DNA of 64,000 bases from Heliocybe sulcata (Eukaryota; Basidiomycota; Agaricomycetes; Gloeophyllales; Gloeophyllaceae), in NCBI GenBank assembly GCA_004369045.1, contig ML213509.1, forward strand, positions 316,858 to 380,857. The letters are read 5' to 3'. Both the position numbers and the translations under genes were made by a program. The notes beneath the pieces were generated by a model, which searched no databases, was not told the DNA's origin, and worked only from the letters and a program-made list of their open reading frames with translations. Of this stretch, positions 31,436 to 41,529 are shown piece by piece (position 1 is the first letter of the stretch; each line of letters starts with the position of its first letter).

Positions 31436-33261
31436 TCACGCATCCACCTCCTCACCAACGCCCTTCTTCGCCTTATTCCCTCCCTTCCACACCCCAATCC
31501 CGAACCGATGATTTACGCCCTCCAAGCGAGGGAGACACGCCGCGCCTCCACATCCGCCCGTCCTCTCCATAGGGTACAAGTACATTACCTCCTTCACTCG
31601 CGAATGTAAAAGCGCCATGCTGCACATGATGCAGGGCTCATGGGTCGTGAAGAGTGTCAGCGACGTAAGCAGATAGTGCATGCCATTGGAGCGTGAGGGT
31701 GCTGCTGTGAGTGCGTCCGTTGGTGCTAGACCAGGCGTGAGGGTCGATTCTTTTTGGAGTTCTCCTCGAGTGTCTGAAGTCTCAGAGGAACTGCTAGCGC
31801 GGTGATCCGCGATAGCCCTGACCACGTTGATCACGGAGTGCTTCAATGGGTGCGCAAGACTCTTCCTAGTGTCAGACGCAACGAAATCCCTCCTTAATCC
31901 GTCGTCTGCAGTACTTTCGTCTTCCGATGCGAAGTAAGGTATCGGAACGTACGCCGCTATGGGCAGCTGCAAAACGATGAGCATGGTGAGACCATGTCGA
32001 CGCGACTCTGGCGATACTCACCTCGCCATTGTCCTCCGCTTCCCTAGCAGCTCTCACCACCCTCCGCATCGCGTCGCATGCCCACCTCACTTTCCCTCTC
32101 TCCCACAACTCTGGCTCACCCTTCCTTCTAGGAGCGTAGACTGTCGGCCACAGGCTCGATTTGACTTTGCATGAGCTCAGCGTTAAGGCGGCAGTCTTTG
32201 GTACGTCTAGTACATAAGGCTCGGACAACGGAGACTCGAGGACAGGAATCGGTGGTGGTGGTTGAGTGTCATGGTGAGGTGAGAGGAGTACCGAGGTAGT
32301 GTTGGGTGGGGAGGGGAGCTTGCGCACGCGTTTGAGGTGGGAATGGAGGGGGGTGTCGAAGGAAGTTTGTTTGAGCCATCTGGAGGAGGAGACTTCAGCA
32401 CAGATTGTCCATAGTAATGAGCGTAGTGACTTACTTTAGCACTGCATTGGTCTGGCGCGGATCGGGAAGGTCCACGACCCATACCTTTGCTAACTCGATC
32501 AGAACCAGCGGTCAGCAAAAGATAGAGAGGAATGAAAAGGTGCGCTCACTTGTCTGGACCTGATCCACGGTCTCCTCCTCCGGATCCTCAAACAGCTTGA
32601 GCCTTTCGAACGGCAAATCCTCCTCGTCAATCACGTCACAAGGATCACCGTCCGCGAACGTGAATATATCCTTCCCGCTACCCTCGTTCACCATCCCCTC
32701 AGCTTCGATCTCAGACAGTCCACCCCACCCATCTTCATTAGTCCCTGGCTCAGATGGCGCTGGAGGTGTACCGTCGGTGTTCTCGAACCGCTGCTCATGT
32801 CCGTAGAATATGCAGAGCTCCTCGTCCGGGGCGACGGCACGCGTGGTCGTGTACCGGATGGAGTCCGTCTCAATATCGGCGGTGTAAGAAACATTAGGAT
32901 GATCGGAGTGGTTGAATAGCGAGCCTGCCTGGGCCTTGAGTAAATAAAACAGCGCGACAGGTGCAGGATGAGACGCACCCAAACCCTGGGCTAATGCCAT
33001 GCGTCCATCAGGCCATTTGAGCGGGTACTGGTCGAGCACAGTGTGCTTTCCGTAGGCATTGTACTCATCCTTCGTGAATAGGAGGACTGGGGAGATTTCA
33101 AGGACGGTTTGCGCGTCGATCTGTCGTTCCGCTGTAACCACATCGCATGAGCTCTTGATTTCTGCAGCACAGGCAGACTACGACGCACCGAATACTCCCC
33201 TGCCTTTCCCCTCTGAATATCGTACATGGCTGGGTGCTTTGTGGCGAGATGCTGATGACAT
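31436..33261 (-). CDS. SET-domain protein fused to tRNA A34 deaminase subunit Tad3
   Basis: The start MSSASRHKAPSHVRYSEG is at 33261. A 57-bp intron joins GKGRGVF in frame to AERQIDAQTVLEISPVLLF. The SET domain continues through HTVLDQYPLKWPDGRMALAQ, SLFNHSDHPNVSY and EELCIFYGHEQRFE, as in small SET proteins such as fission-yeast Set7. After EEETVDQVQT, an intron ending gttag joins in frame to TKVWVVDLPDPRQTNAVLK, the standard N-terminus of Tad3/ADAT3, then LHSHLKRVRKLPS. The deaminase part has HSV where active deaminases have HAE, and TTHEPCIMCSMALLHSR with the zinc-binding Cys pair. The Glu-to-Val change is the hallmark of Tad3, the structural partner of catalytic Tad2 in making inosine at tRNA position 34. 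The Tad3 part has no in-frame ATG of its own near its start, which supports one polypeptide. The stop is at 31436. Confidence 0.82.
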
Positions 33262-33517
33262 CCGGCAAACCGTCCGAACTCGCGCGTGATGGGACGTCGA
33301 TTTCGAGCGCGTCTCAATATGGTAATAAAGCTTCTGGATGCGGAAGTTTTGCTCCGTGAAGTCTCTGTACTTCTGCGCTGTAATCTTAGAAGATGTCGCC
33401 TAAGGAAGTACGACAAGGCGGCTGTATCCATGAGATCAGAACCATCCCAACTTATGTTACAAATAGTGATATACAAGCCAGCGCCGCTGCTAGCACACGT
33501 CTACAAGGTTACACCTC

Positions 33518-35414
33518 TTATAATTTGGCTTTCTCGCCTCCGAACTGCGATTCGGTCACACCCTTTCCCATCGCTGCAGTAGACGAGACACCACCAGTAA
33601 CAGTCTTCAGCAGGTTATCCATGTAGTCGGCGCCGCTCCACTAGAAGCCGTGTATCAGCCCAAGAATATCTCCAGTGCAACGATAGGGATGCGTACCTTC
33701 TGGTGGGTCAAGACGTCGCAGCCGATCTCTCGCTCTCTACGCTGGACAAGTTCCACATACGCCTTCATACCCTCCTGTGCATAAGCACGCGCGAAGAGGT
33801 CGGAGATGTAGGCATTGGAGTGCAAGCCTCCGAGCTAAAAGCAGTCACCGTCAAATACGAGCGAAGCTCACAGAAATTATCGACTCACAGTGATAAACTG
33901 CCACACAAACCCAAGCTTGCCAAGTTCCCAGACGTACCCCTTCATATCATCCGAGCCTAGCCCGGCTGCGTCCCAGTTGAACGACGGACTCAGATTGTAC
34001 GCGAGCCACTGCTTGGGGTACACAGCGTGGACACCATGAGCGAACTCCTGCGCCTGCGCCAGGATAGGCTTCTTCGTCTCCATCCAGAGCAGGTCTGCGT
34101 ACGGTGCGTACGCAATCGCGCGGTTGATGGCGCACTGCGTGCCGCCCTGGTAGCGATAGTATCCCTCGCGGGTGCGCGGAGCCTCCCAGTCGAAGTAGGG
34201 TACGGACTTGAGACCGAACTCCTTCTTTGCGATCTCGATGGCTTGAGGATATGACACGTGCGCCACGCGGGACGCGAACTTCTCGAGGGTCTGCTGTGAT
34301 GCACGAGTTTGGTCACGGAGGGCGTTGGCCAGGACATCGGAGAAAAGAGCGAGGTTAGCAGCGGCTATCCACTCATCTTCGACAGCCTGCAGAGCGTCTC
34401 CGGTCTTCCCGGCCGCGTCGGCTTCATTCATCACGACCACAAGTGGCCGCAAGGATGGATTCGTCGAGCCCAGGATGAAGGGGTGGTCACGCTCGTCGAC
34501 ATTCGTCGTGATGAGCGTCGCTGCCTCCGAGTCCGTCCGCGCAATGACGAGATTATCCACGCCCATAACATCGAACTGCAGGCGAATCGCGATCAACCGG
34601 TTGATGTGCTCCTGGATCGGCACCAGAACTTTGCCAGCCATATGCCCGCACTTTTTCGTGCCCGGCGCCTGATCCTCGATGTGGATTCCGGCGGCGCCCT
34701 TCTCCACGAACATCTTCGCGAGCTTCATGACAGCCGTGAAGCCACCGTGTCCCGTGTCGGCGTCGGCGACGATTGGGCGGAGATAGTCAATAACGGGGGT
34801 GCGGCTGAGCTCCGCTTCGGACATGTTAGTTCGGGCTTCACGTTGCTTCCTGTCATGGAAGAGCTGCGCCATGAAGAGGTGTTCGACTTTGTTGGGGACG
34901 GTGTTTGAGGGGTAATCTGAATAACACCAGTCAGATACATAACAGTAACAGGTACCAATCATACCAACCTGCGAGATCTGGCCCGGGTTCATTCGTACTT
35001 GAAGCTGTACTTGACGATTGCCAACCGGAAACATATACCGTTTCAAGGTACTTGGCCATCTGGGTTACTTGCACGGGATCAAGGCTATGGGGATCTTATT
35101 AACAAAACGCCTTATTATGGAATCATCATACGCACGCGCCGTAGGTATGTGATGGAGTACCCTCCTTGAACCGTTTCGATAAGATGGCCCATAACTTCTT
35201 GGCCTGGATGTTTGACGGGTACTGGATGGGGATGGTTCCTCGCTTGGATACAACTTGGGCTGCGGTGTACGGTCTCTTGACTCGAGAGAACCGTTCATTC
35301 TGTCGACACTGTTAGTCTCAACATACTCTTCCATGTAACAGATTTACAAACCTTCCACCAGTTCTCCACCTCCTTTACTTCAGCCTGGAAAGCGACTCGT
35401 TCTTGGTGGACCAT
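33518..35414 (-). CDS. Isocitrate lyase (glyoxylate cycle)
   Basis: Isocitrate lyase splits isocitrate into glyoxylate and succinate, allowing growth on acetate, fatty acids or ethanol. The start [20 protein letters not shown] is at 35414. Spliced exons then give [20 protein letters not shown], the fungal phrase [30 protein letters not shown], and the catalytic [11 protein letters not shown] near 34640. Further on, [20 protein letters not shown] and [20 protein letters not shown] follow. The protein ends [10 protein letters not shown] with TAA at 33518-33520. The last three residues AKL fit a peroxisomal PTS1 signal. The pattern matches glyoxysomal isocitrate lyase (AcuD type) better than mitochondrial 2-methylisocitrate lyase, which would carry an N-terminal presequence. 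Introns are short. Confidence 0.94.
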
Positions 35415-35867
35415 CTCGGGAGCAGCAACAAAATGCGGAAAGTTAGCCAAAGGAATGCGGGGTGTTGTATAATTCCATGACAGCTTATATGTTGGGCCCA
35501 ATATGTTCTTGTGTATGACGCTCGAACCAACATGTGATTAGGCTTAGCCCGGAGAAGACCGATTGCGGGGTAACGAGCTGCACGCCGGCTAGCCATCATG
35601 GCGTCCGTCTCCTCCGCATCCTTGATTCTAGGCGGCGGATGAGGAGTTTGGACCGGCCGCGCTTCCCCAACATACCCCGCGTCGGGCTATAGAAAAGCCG
35701 CACACGCCGAGCTTGCTGGCGTTTATACGCTCTGCTGCCTTTTGATTGACAGACGAACCCGGTCTAAATCCCTAGCGCCGCTGGTATCGAACTCTACAGA
35801 CTCGAGAACATGGGTAGATGGTCTGGAGGAGGCCGGGCGCAATAGCGGGCGAGTTGAAGAGAGGAGT

Positions 35868-36744
35868 ACGGTTGCCCCAGAGGCTCAGGTCTATAATCGA
35901 GTGATCGACCACGTCTCGCCCTGACGGCGCCTGCCGGGGTCCCTGTGTGACTTGACACGGTGCTGTTTCCTCCGGCTTTACTCACATTTTGTTCTCTAAA
36001 ATGTTTATATGGCCGCAGTGGCGGTCAGCTAAATAGAACCAGATTTTCTTCACCGCTCGCAGTGCGTCCGCCACCCTCAAGGTTCATCTACGAATGCCGG
36101 CGCCTGCGACTTATGCCCAATTGGTTTACGACTGGAGAAAAAGACCGGATTTTTTTTTTCTGCAGATATGCTCTAAGTCATTGTGCAATACAATGAGCGA
36201 CACTTTGAACCTTAGAGCCCTTAGAGTAACATGTGTGAGACCTTTCTGTATGGCTGAACGTTTGGTCTACAAGACCGGTTACCCGGTCACCGGTCACAAA
36301 CGGCATATGTCCAAATATTGGTGAAGAAAAGACTGGACGCTCATTTTGTCTTTGCAGATATCCTCTAACTCATTCTACCATATGATCATTCGCGGCCCTT
36401 TTGCACCTTACTCGTCGACATACGTCCAATTGGTCCATAACTAGAAGAAAACTTTGGGCGCTCGTCTTTTCTTCGCAGATATGCTATAACTCATTATACA
36501 ATGCGATTGGCGGCCCTTCCGAACCTTAGAATAACATCCGAGACCCCTTTCTCCATGGCCGAACGTTATGGTCGCCAGTCACCAATTGAACTTGAACAGG
36601 GAGACCTCATTTATGCGCAGATAACTTCCAGCGATCGGGCAGTCTTGAACCCGTGGGAGCAACATCAGTCACAAAGGGTGCCAGGACCCCAGAGGTAGCG
36701 GTGCGGCCGATGGCATTATAGACCTGAGCCTCTGGGGCAACCGT
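35868..36744. repeat. Perfect 30-bp inverted repeat enclosing ~820 bp
   Basis: The left arm at 35868-35897 begins acggttgccccagaggctca and ends ctataat. The right arm at 36715-36744 is its exact reverse complement. The arms are internal relative to any obvious target-site duplication, and flanking bases do not extend the match. The span could be a non-autonomous DNA element with internal arms, or two independent insertions of a short repeat in opposite orientation. Confidence 0.85.
36116..36590. repeat. Three diverged tandem copies of a 115-200 bp module
   Basis: Copies begin near 36116, 36311 and 36425. Each has, in order, a ccaattggt-like start, a gaaaa-rich patch, a pyrimidine run ending in gcagatat, then ctctaactcatt-like sequence. 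The outer copies also share gaaccttagag and a segment around tggccgaacgtt. Divergence is high, so the array is old. The repeats are not coding in any frame. Confidence 0.65.
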
Positions 36745-37331
36745 AGAGGAGAGGCTCGAGCAGGAGCAGGCGATCTTGGACGCCTTCCATATCTGGCAAA
36801 TGTCATGCCACGCGATCAGAGTCTCCTGACCCCCTCCAAGCATTGACTTGTGCTAGGCCAACTCACTTGCTACACAATCACCGAGACCCTTGAGCCTATT
36901 CCATTAAGTTTCTAGCGGCATGCCTTGCAGTGGTTTCTCTAGCCTTCACCCCTCCTGCCGGTTGTTGCCCTCAACTTCATACTCTAATGCCGACGATTCT
37001 TCCATTATCCGACCCCGCACAGCATCTGAGACCTCGGCTGGAAGACATGCAATTTGTAGTGCTTTCGTGCTCCAGGGCGTCACAGGTATCCTTCTCATCT
37101 ATCTTGCGGATGACTCACATTGGAGACAAGTGTTCCCCTCGAAAACTCAGTCCAAGGGTGGGACAAGTTAGATGAGGGGAGCTCGTTTCTCAAGATCGAA
37201 GGAAATTGTCGCAACTTAGGGGGTTCCTAGCAGAGGATGGTCATGCTTTCAGAGAAACCCCTACGCACCGACACCAACATCCTTAACATTCTCTGACGGA
37301 TCAGAACGAGGCATACCTTCATCGCCCATCC

Positions 37332-39185
37332 TCAACGCCTATCTCCATCGTACACCAACCCCGCCAACCCATACCTAACCACAAACGCCGTAACACTTCC
37401 CGCCACTTGCGTGCCCATCAATACCTGCACCAGTCTTTTCTCATTCATCGGGCCCAGCCTCACCAGAAAAACATTCAATATCGTCAAATTCGTGCACTCG
37501 AGGACCTGGCCCGTGCTTGGGTGGGTTGTAAGCTCGGTCAACCCTAGAAGCGACAGGCCACGTAGGACGAGTGTGGACAGATGGGACGGGGAGCGCTCGA
37601 AGAGCGCTTTTGAAGGATGTAGGAGGTTGGCGTTTCGGTCGAATCTTAGATAAATATATAGTCCAGGTGAGATTAGATTTCCAGTAGGACAGGAAATGAG
37701 TCGTCACCTGGGCACACGGTGGCGCGGACACGGCACGAGGCCGAAGAGCTGCGGGCAGGAAAGCACAAAATTGAATATCTGCGGGAGGAAGAAGAGTAGC
37801 AGCGTCTTAGAGAAGTGCGCTTGGATGCCGACAACCGCGAAGGCCATGCCGGTTACGTAGCAGAGGGTGTCGCCTGGAAATACACGCGCCGGGTACCTGC
37901 ATAGTATTGCGCCTCAGTAAATCCCCATCTCGCTCTGGCAAATGGGCTGTGCATACACACCAATTATGATACATGAACCCTAGACACACTCCTACGAGCG
38001 GCAGCATGAAATACAAGCTAAACAGATGTCTTTCCACGAGTTGCCGGCTGCCATACGCCATGCCCGCCGCCCATACTCCGCCCACTTCGACCTCCTTCTG
38101 GCTCCCGAGCAGGTGCAGCGGGATGCGAAAGTCAACCGGCCAGGGCAGGTAAAGCAAGTCGTTCAGGATGACGGAGAGCGCGATTATGAGGGCTTGTGAG
38201 ACTTCAGAGCCGTTGATCCCAGCCAGGATATTGATACTGTTTGTGGAGAAGGTCGAGAGGAGGGACATGTAGAGATAGTAAAGCGGACCTGGGAGTAAGC
38301 GTGTGAGATTCCAGGGGTCACGAGAAGCACTGGGGCGGAGGGCGCACCGAGGTTTACGAGGGTTCGTCGGAGTAGCGGACGAAACGGCAGAGGAACGACG
38401 ACGTGTGTGTTGCCCTGCTCGGCATAGTACACCATAAGAAGAGGGATGGAAGCGATGATGGGGATAGGGAGTTTGTGCCGCCATCGGATGTCGAAGATGT
38501 CGTCGAGGAACCCGAGCATGGTTGCCATGAGTAGGGAGAGGAGCGATGAGAGGTAGAGAGAAAGCTATCGGCGACATGAGCTGGTGTATGCGAGGGAACG
38601 ACGGACCTCACGCATTAGTCCATATGTTCTGGGTCCGGAAGGCGATCGCAGTCCGTCATAGAACATATGGCCTCTGCAGGGGGCGCAGGTCGGTGTAGGG
38701 GCAACTCACAAGATGATGAGGAAATTCAGGAACAGAGATGCCTTCTGCTGCCTTTGTAGTTGGTTGGTTGCCGGCATGGTCATTGTACCAACCCGAGAAC
38801 GGGAAGGGAATGAAGAGGATTAACAAGAGTATATAGATGGATGCGCAGACGAGACCCAAGCTTTCTGGTCTACAAGTCCGTCAACAGCTTTACTTCTCAG
38901 TCCTGTCGTAAGAGGATGTATATATTGGGGCGCTCACATTGGCGTGTCATACGTCTTCAACAGATCCTTCCCCTTCAAGTTTGCTTTCACCATGATCCCA
39001 CCCAACGCAGGTACCAGATACAGCGCGGCAAGGAACGCGATGATACTGAACCCGAGTGACGAGTGTAAAGCAGGCAGAGGCGGCACCGGGGAGAGAAACG
39101 GTCGGAATATAAGCCATACTGCTATGGGGAGGAGAGAGAGAAGGAGGACTGAAGGGAGAGGTCGGGGTTGTGGCCCGTGCGCCAT
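37332..39185 (-). CDS. ALG7: UDP-GlcNAc:dolichyl-phosphate GlcNAc-1-phosphotransferase
   Basis: ALG7 (GPT) starts N-glycan precursor synthesis in the ER membrane by moving GlcNAc-1-phosphate from UDP-GlcNAc to dolichyl phosphate; it is the tunicamycin target. Spliced segments in order include [20 protein letters not shown] (first membrane helix), [39 protein letters not shown], then [20 protein letters not shown] with the conserved metal-binding DD. Next come [20 protein letters not shown], the key [10 protein letters not shown] motif, [40 protein letters not shown], and a C-terminal helix ending [13 protein letters not shown]. About ten hydrophobic segments are visible, as the family requires. 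Upstream in-frame ATGs reach 39320, but MAHGPQ at 39185 gives a normal signal-anchor start. Confidence 0.92.
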
Positions 39186-39663
39186 CTCAAGCAGAAAGTA
39201 CACTGTACTCTCAGTCACAGGATATGCTCGGCGGCGGCGCGGTGGTGGGCATGGATCCTGTGGCGGGTGGCGGTAACTCATGGGTACATGGCAAGTCGAC
39301 GTGTCGCGGTCACGTGTCACGCTGGACTATTAACAGCAGCGCGTCGCCTCCCAAGGAACGTCTAGTGCTGAAATATCACTACCTTTACTATCTCAAGTGA
39401 CCACACATAAAAGATGAGAGTCGTCTATTATAAACTGTAGATACCGGACGCAAGAGATACTTCGAAAGCAAGCTGAACCAAAACATGCAAAAGCACAACA
39501 AGAAACCACTGGCACAACGGTTACATTCCAAAAGTCTGCATAGTCCCACACGGGTATTTGCACGACATCCTAGCTGGGGATAAGTCAGTCTCTTGCATTC
39601 TGTCAGCCTCAGAAAACAGTCCTCACCTAGAGTCATGGTCGAAGGGAATCATGTCCCTGAGGG
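39186..39663. other. Intergenic: ALG7 promoter and Rtt109 3' flank
   Basis: These 478 bp lie between two minus-strand genes. No gene or repeat is visible. The ALG7 promoter lies at the left end and the Rtt109 3' untranslated region at the right. Confidence 0.5.
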
Positions 39664-41529
39664 TCAGTCGTCCGCCTTCTTCTTCTTCTTCCGTACTGTC
39701 AAGACGGTAACTTTCGGTGCTACGACGTTCGTATCAGCCCCTTGCTCTCCAACCCGAGCAGCATCTGCCTTGGTCGGAGGGAGCGGATTATCCACTGCCA
39801 CCGTCCCGTAGATATGCGACTGGTAGGTATCCAATGACGTTTCCGGCTCCGGGAAGTGATTAGGAGAGGCCACCACCGAGTCGTCTAGTCGTGTATGACG
39901 GCGTGGCGGGGTCTTAGGAAGCGAGTCGTAAGGGCGAGAAGATGATGCCTCCGGCTCAGGCGTCTTATCTCGCGGAGAGACGCGCTTCGACGTTGGCTTG
40001 GCCGAGGAAAAGGGCTTCGCAGAAGACCGGGGTTTCGCGGACGAGAGCGGTTTCGCAGATGATAATGGCTTCATAGATACAGGAGGGACGGGGGACACGC
40101 CCTCACAAAGGCCTTTGATGGCAGACTCTAGCGACTCCGTCGCCTTCACGGCGCGCTCAAAGTCGGGGAATTCATAGCCAGTTAGCAGTGAGGCATTGAC
40201 CCGCTTGATGATCTGCGCAGACACTTGGCCTGGCTGCGGTGCAAGAGGATCCGTCGTGTTTGCGGGCATGGGAGTGGATATACCCATAACGAAAAATCCA
40301 GTCACTGCGCCTGACACGCACTCCTGTCTGAAGGACATGCGCTCCCAGAACTCGTTCGGCGAGACTTTACCGAGCTCGCCTTGGGGACTCTCCTCCTTGT
40401 CTTTCTCTGCATCTTTTCCCTTCTCGGTAGGCGCGTCGCGGAACGCTTCCTCATCCCGGGTAGACTTGGTACGCGTAAATGTCCTTGCTCTTTTGCGTTG
40501 AGGAGATCTGACGCCATCTGCGTCCGTTGTGTGGGCGATCTCGTCAATGAATCTGGACTTCGGATCGTCCTCGAAAGATGGGATGAAGAGACCTAGGTTT
40601 TCGTGCCCTTCCTTGACCTCAAAATCTGAGCAAGGAAGAGGTATGTCATCTTGGCAGTACGGATGGGTGTAGAGCCATGGCGCGGAGGGTTTCTTCCCGA
40701 CCGATGCAGAAGGTAAGGCAGCAAGGAGAGTCTGAGTAGCTTCAAGCTCATTGTATCCAGGTAAGACATAGTACAGCTTCAGTTTACTATCCTCGCCCAT
40801 CCGAGGCTCTAACTCCGCCGCTACATCGCCGAGGGTACGCCTCCACCAAGCACAGAGCTTCACGTCAGTGAGAGGATGCTTGCCCTTGTGTTCTGACGAG
40901 TTCGGGAACATGTACTGGTTCTGCGCCCTAGCAAAGAGGTGCACCCACAGGTGAGGGGCATTGATGGGTCGAGTAGCAGGATCGCCATAGTACGAGATAA
41001 AAGCACGTATCAGAGTTGCCGTAGGCGAGGGCACAGCCGCCTGCCCGGTTGAATCCAGCTTCGACACATTCAGCACTAGACATCCCGTCGCAGATACATG
41101 GTACAAGTACGCCTCGATACCTGCCACGAACACCCTTGGAGCATCTTCAGCTTTCTGCTCGGACAGCAGGACAAGGATGTCCTGGAGGTAGACCTTCGGT
41201 CTGGGGAGTGCGTAAGGGAACAAGCCGGAGTGCTTCCGCGGTGCAGACACGAGAACATGGATATGGAAGCGGCGAGTACCAGGAAGGGTCGTGAGCGCGT
41301 TGAGAAGGGCGTCGCGCAAGGACGTCCGGGACATCGTGTCGCGTACTTGGACGACGTGGGAAACGGCATCGCGTGTCTCCGTCTCGTCGTCCGCTTTGAT
41401 GGCGACCGACTTCTCTCCGACTTGGATGCGCTTGCAGCTCGCCATCTTGAACTGGTCTGCGGCTGCAGCTCTCACGGCGACAGACTGAGGCCGGCACTGG
41501 AGGCTTGAGACTGACGCGGTACTTGTCAT
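39664..41529 (-). CDS. RTT109: Rtt109-type histone H3K56 acetyltransferase
   Basis: Rtt109 acetylates newly made histone H3 (mainly K56, also K9/K27) with chaperones Asf1 and Vps75 during DNA replication and repair; it is fungus-specific and shares the p300/CBP fold. The gene is intronless, 621 codons. Recognised family segments are LRDALLNALTTLPGTRRFHI, ALPRPKVYLQDILVLLSEQ, APRVFVAGIEAYLYHVSATG, LTDVKLCAWWRRTLGDVA and IPSFEDDPKSRFIDEIA; the last holds the acidic residues near the active site. Residues after about 460 are disordered and basic, with four near-tandem SSAKP units coded at about 39997-40073. The tail ends VLTVRKKKKKADD, a likely nuclear signal. The protein is longer than yeast Rtt109 (436 aa) because of this tail and an insert near QRKRARTFTRTKSTRDEEAF. 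Confidence 0.88.
   Translation of the reverse strand: MTSTASVSSLQCRPQSVAVRAAAADQFKMASCKRIQVGEKSVAIKADDETETRDAVSHVVQVRDTMSRTSLRDALLNALTTLPGTRRFHIHVLVSAPRKHSGLFPYALPRPKVYLQDILVLLSEQKAEDAPRVFVAGIEAYLYHVSATGCLVLNVSKLDSTGQAAVPSPTATLIRAFISYYGDPATRPINAPHLWVHLFARAQNQYMFPNSSEHKGKHPLTDVKLCAWWRRTLGDVAAELEPRMGEDSKLKLYYVLPGYNELEATQTLLAALPSASVGKKPSAPWLYTHPYCQDDIPLPCSDFEVKEGHENLGLFIPSFEDDPKSRFIDEIAHTTDADGVRSPQRKRARTFTRTKSTRDEEAFRDAPTEKGKDAEKDKEESPQGELGKVSPNEFWERMSFRQECVSGAVTGFFVMGISTPMPANTTDPLAPQPGQVSAQIIKRVNASLLTGYEFPDFERAVKATESLESAIKGLCEGVSPVPPVSMKPLSSAKPLSSAKPRSSAKPFSSAKPTSKRVSPRDKTPEPEASSSRPYDSLPKTPPRRHTRLDDSVVASPNHFPEPETSLDTYQSHIYGTVAVDNPLPPTKADAARVGEQGADTNVVAPKVTVLTVRKKKKKADD

Larger units (their letters stand above)
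35415..37331. other. Repeat-bearing gene-free region
   Basis: About 1.9 kb without a supportable gene. It holds the 30-bp inverted repeat pair (35868-35897 and 36715-36744) and the degenerate tandem module at 36116-36590. Small ORFs on each strand share the peptide VAPEAQVYN only because the inverted repeat is read in opposite directions. I found no transposase, reverse transcriptase or LTR-like structure. The left end contains the isocitrate lyase promoter. Confidence 0.6.

Noticed and set aside
33124-33180. A 27-bp intron in the SET-domain exon junction
   Set aside because: Too short for fungal splicing; the 57-bp alternative restores the conserved GRGVFAERQIDA sequence.
33518-35414. 2-methylisocitrate lyase instead of isocitrate lyase
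   Set aside because: There is no mitochondrial leader, a PTS1-like AKL end is present, and the [17 protein letters not shown] phrase fits AcuD-type isocitrate lyase.
35765-35800. Sequence on the minus strand resembling a tRNA B-box (gttcgatacc)
   Set aside because: No A-box at the right distance, and the flanking bases do not pair into T- or acceptor-stems.
35415-37331. Retroelement or LTR-like element in the repeat-rich gap
   Set aside because: No polymerase, integrase or capsid-like coding and no long terminal direct repeats were seen; only short inverted arms and a degenerate tandem module.
37807-38577. A 256-codon minus-strand frame with Arg/Pro-rich start
   Set aside because: Its first third reads through in the wrong frame. 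Only the later part is ALG7 coding sequence, reached by splicing.
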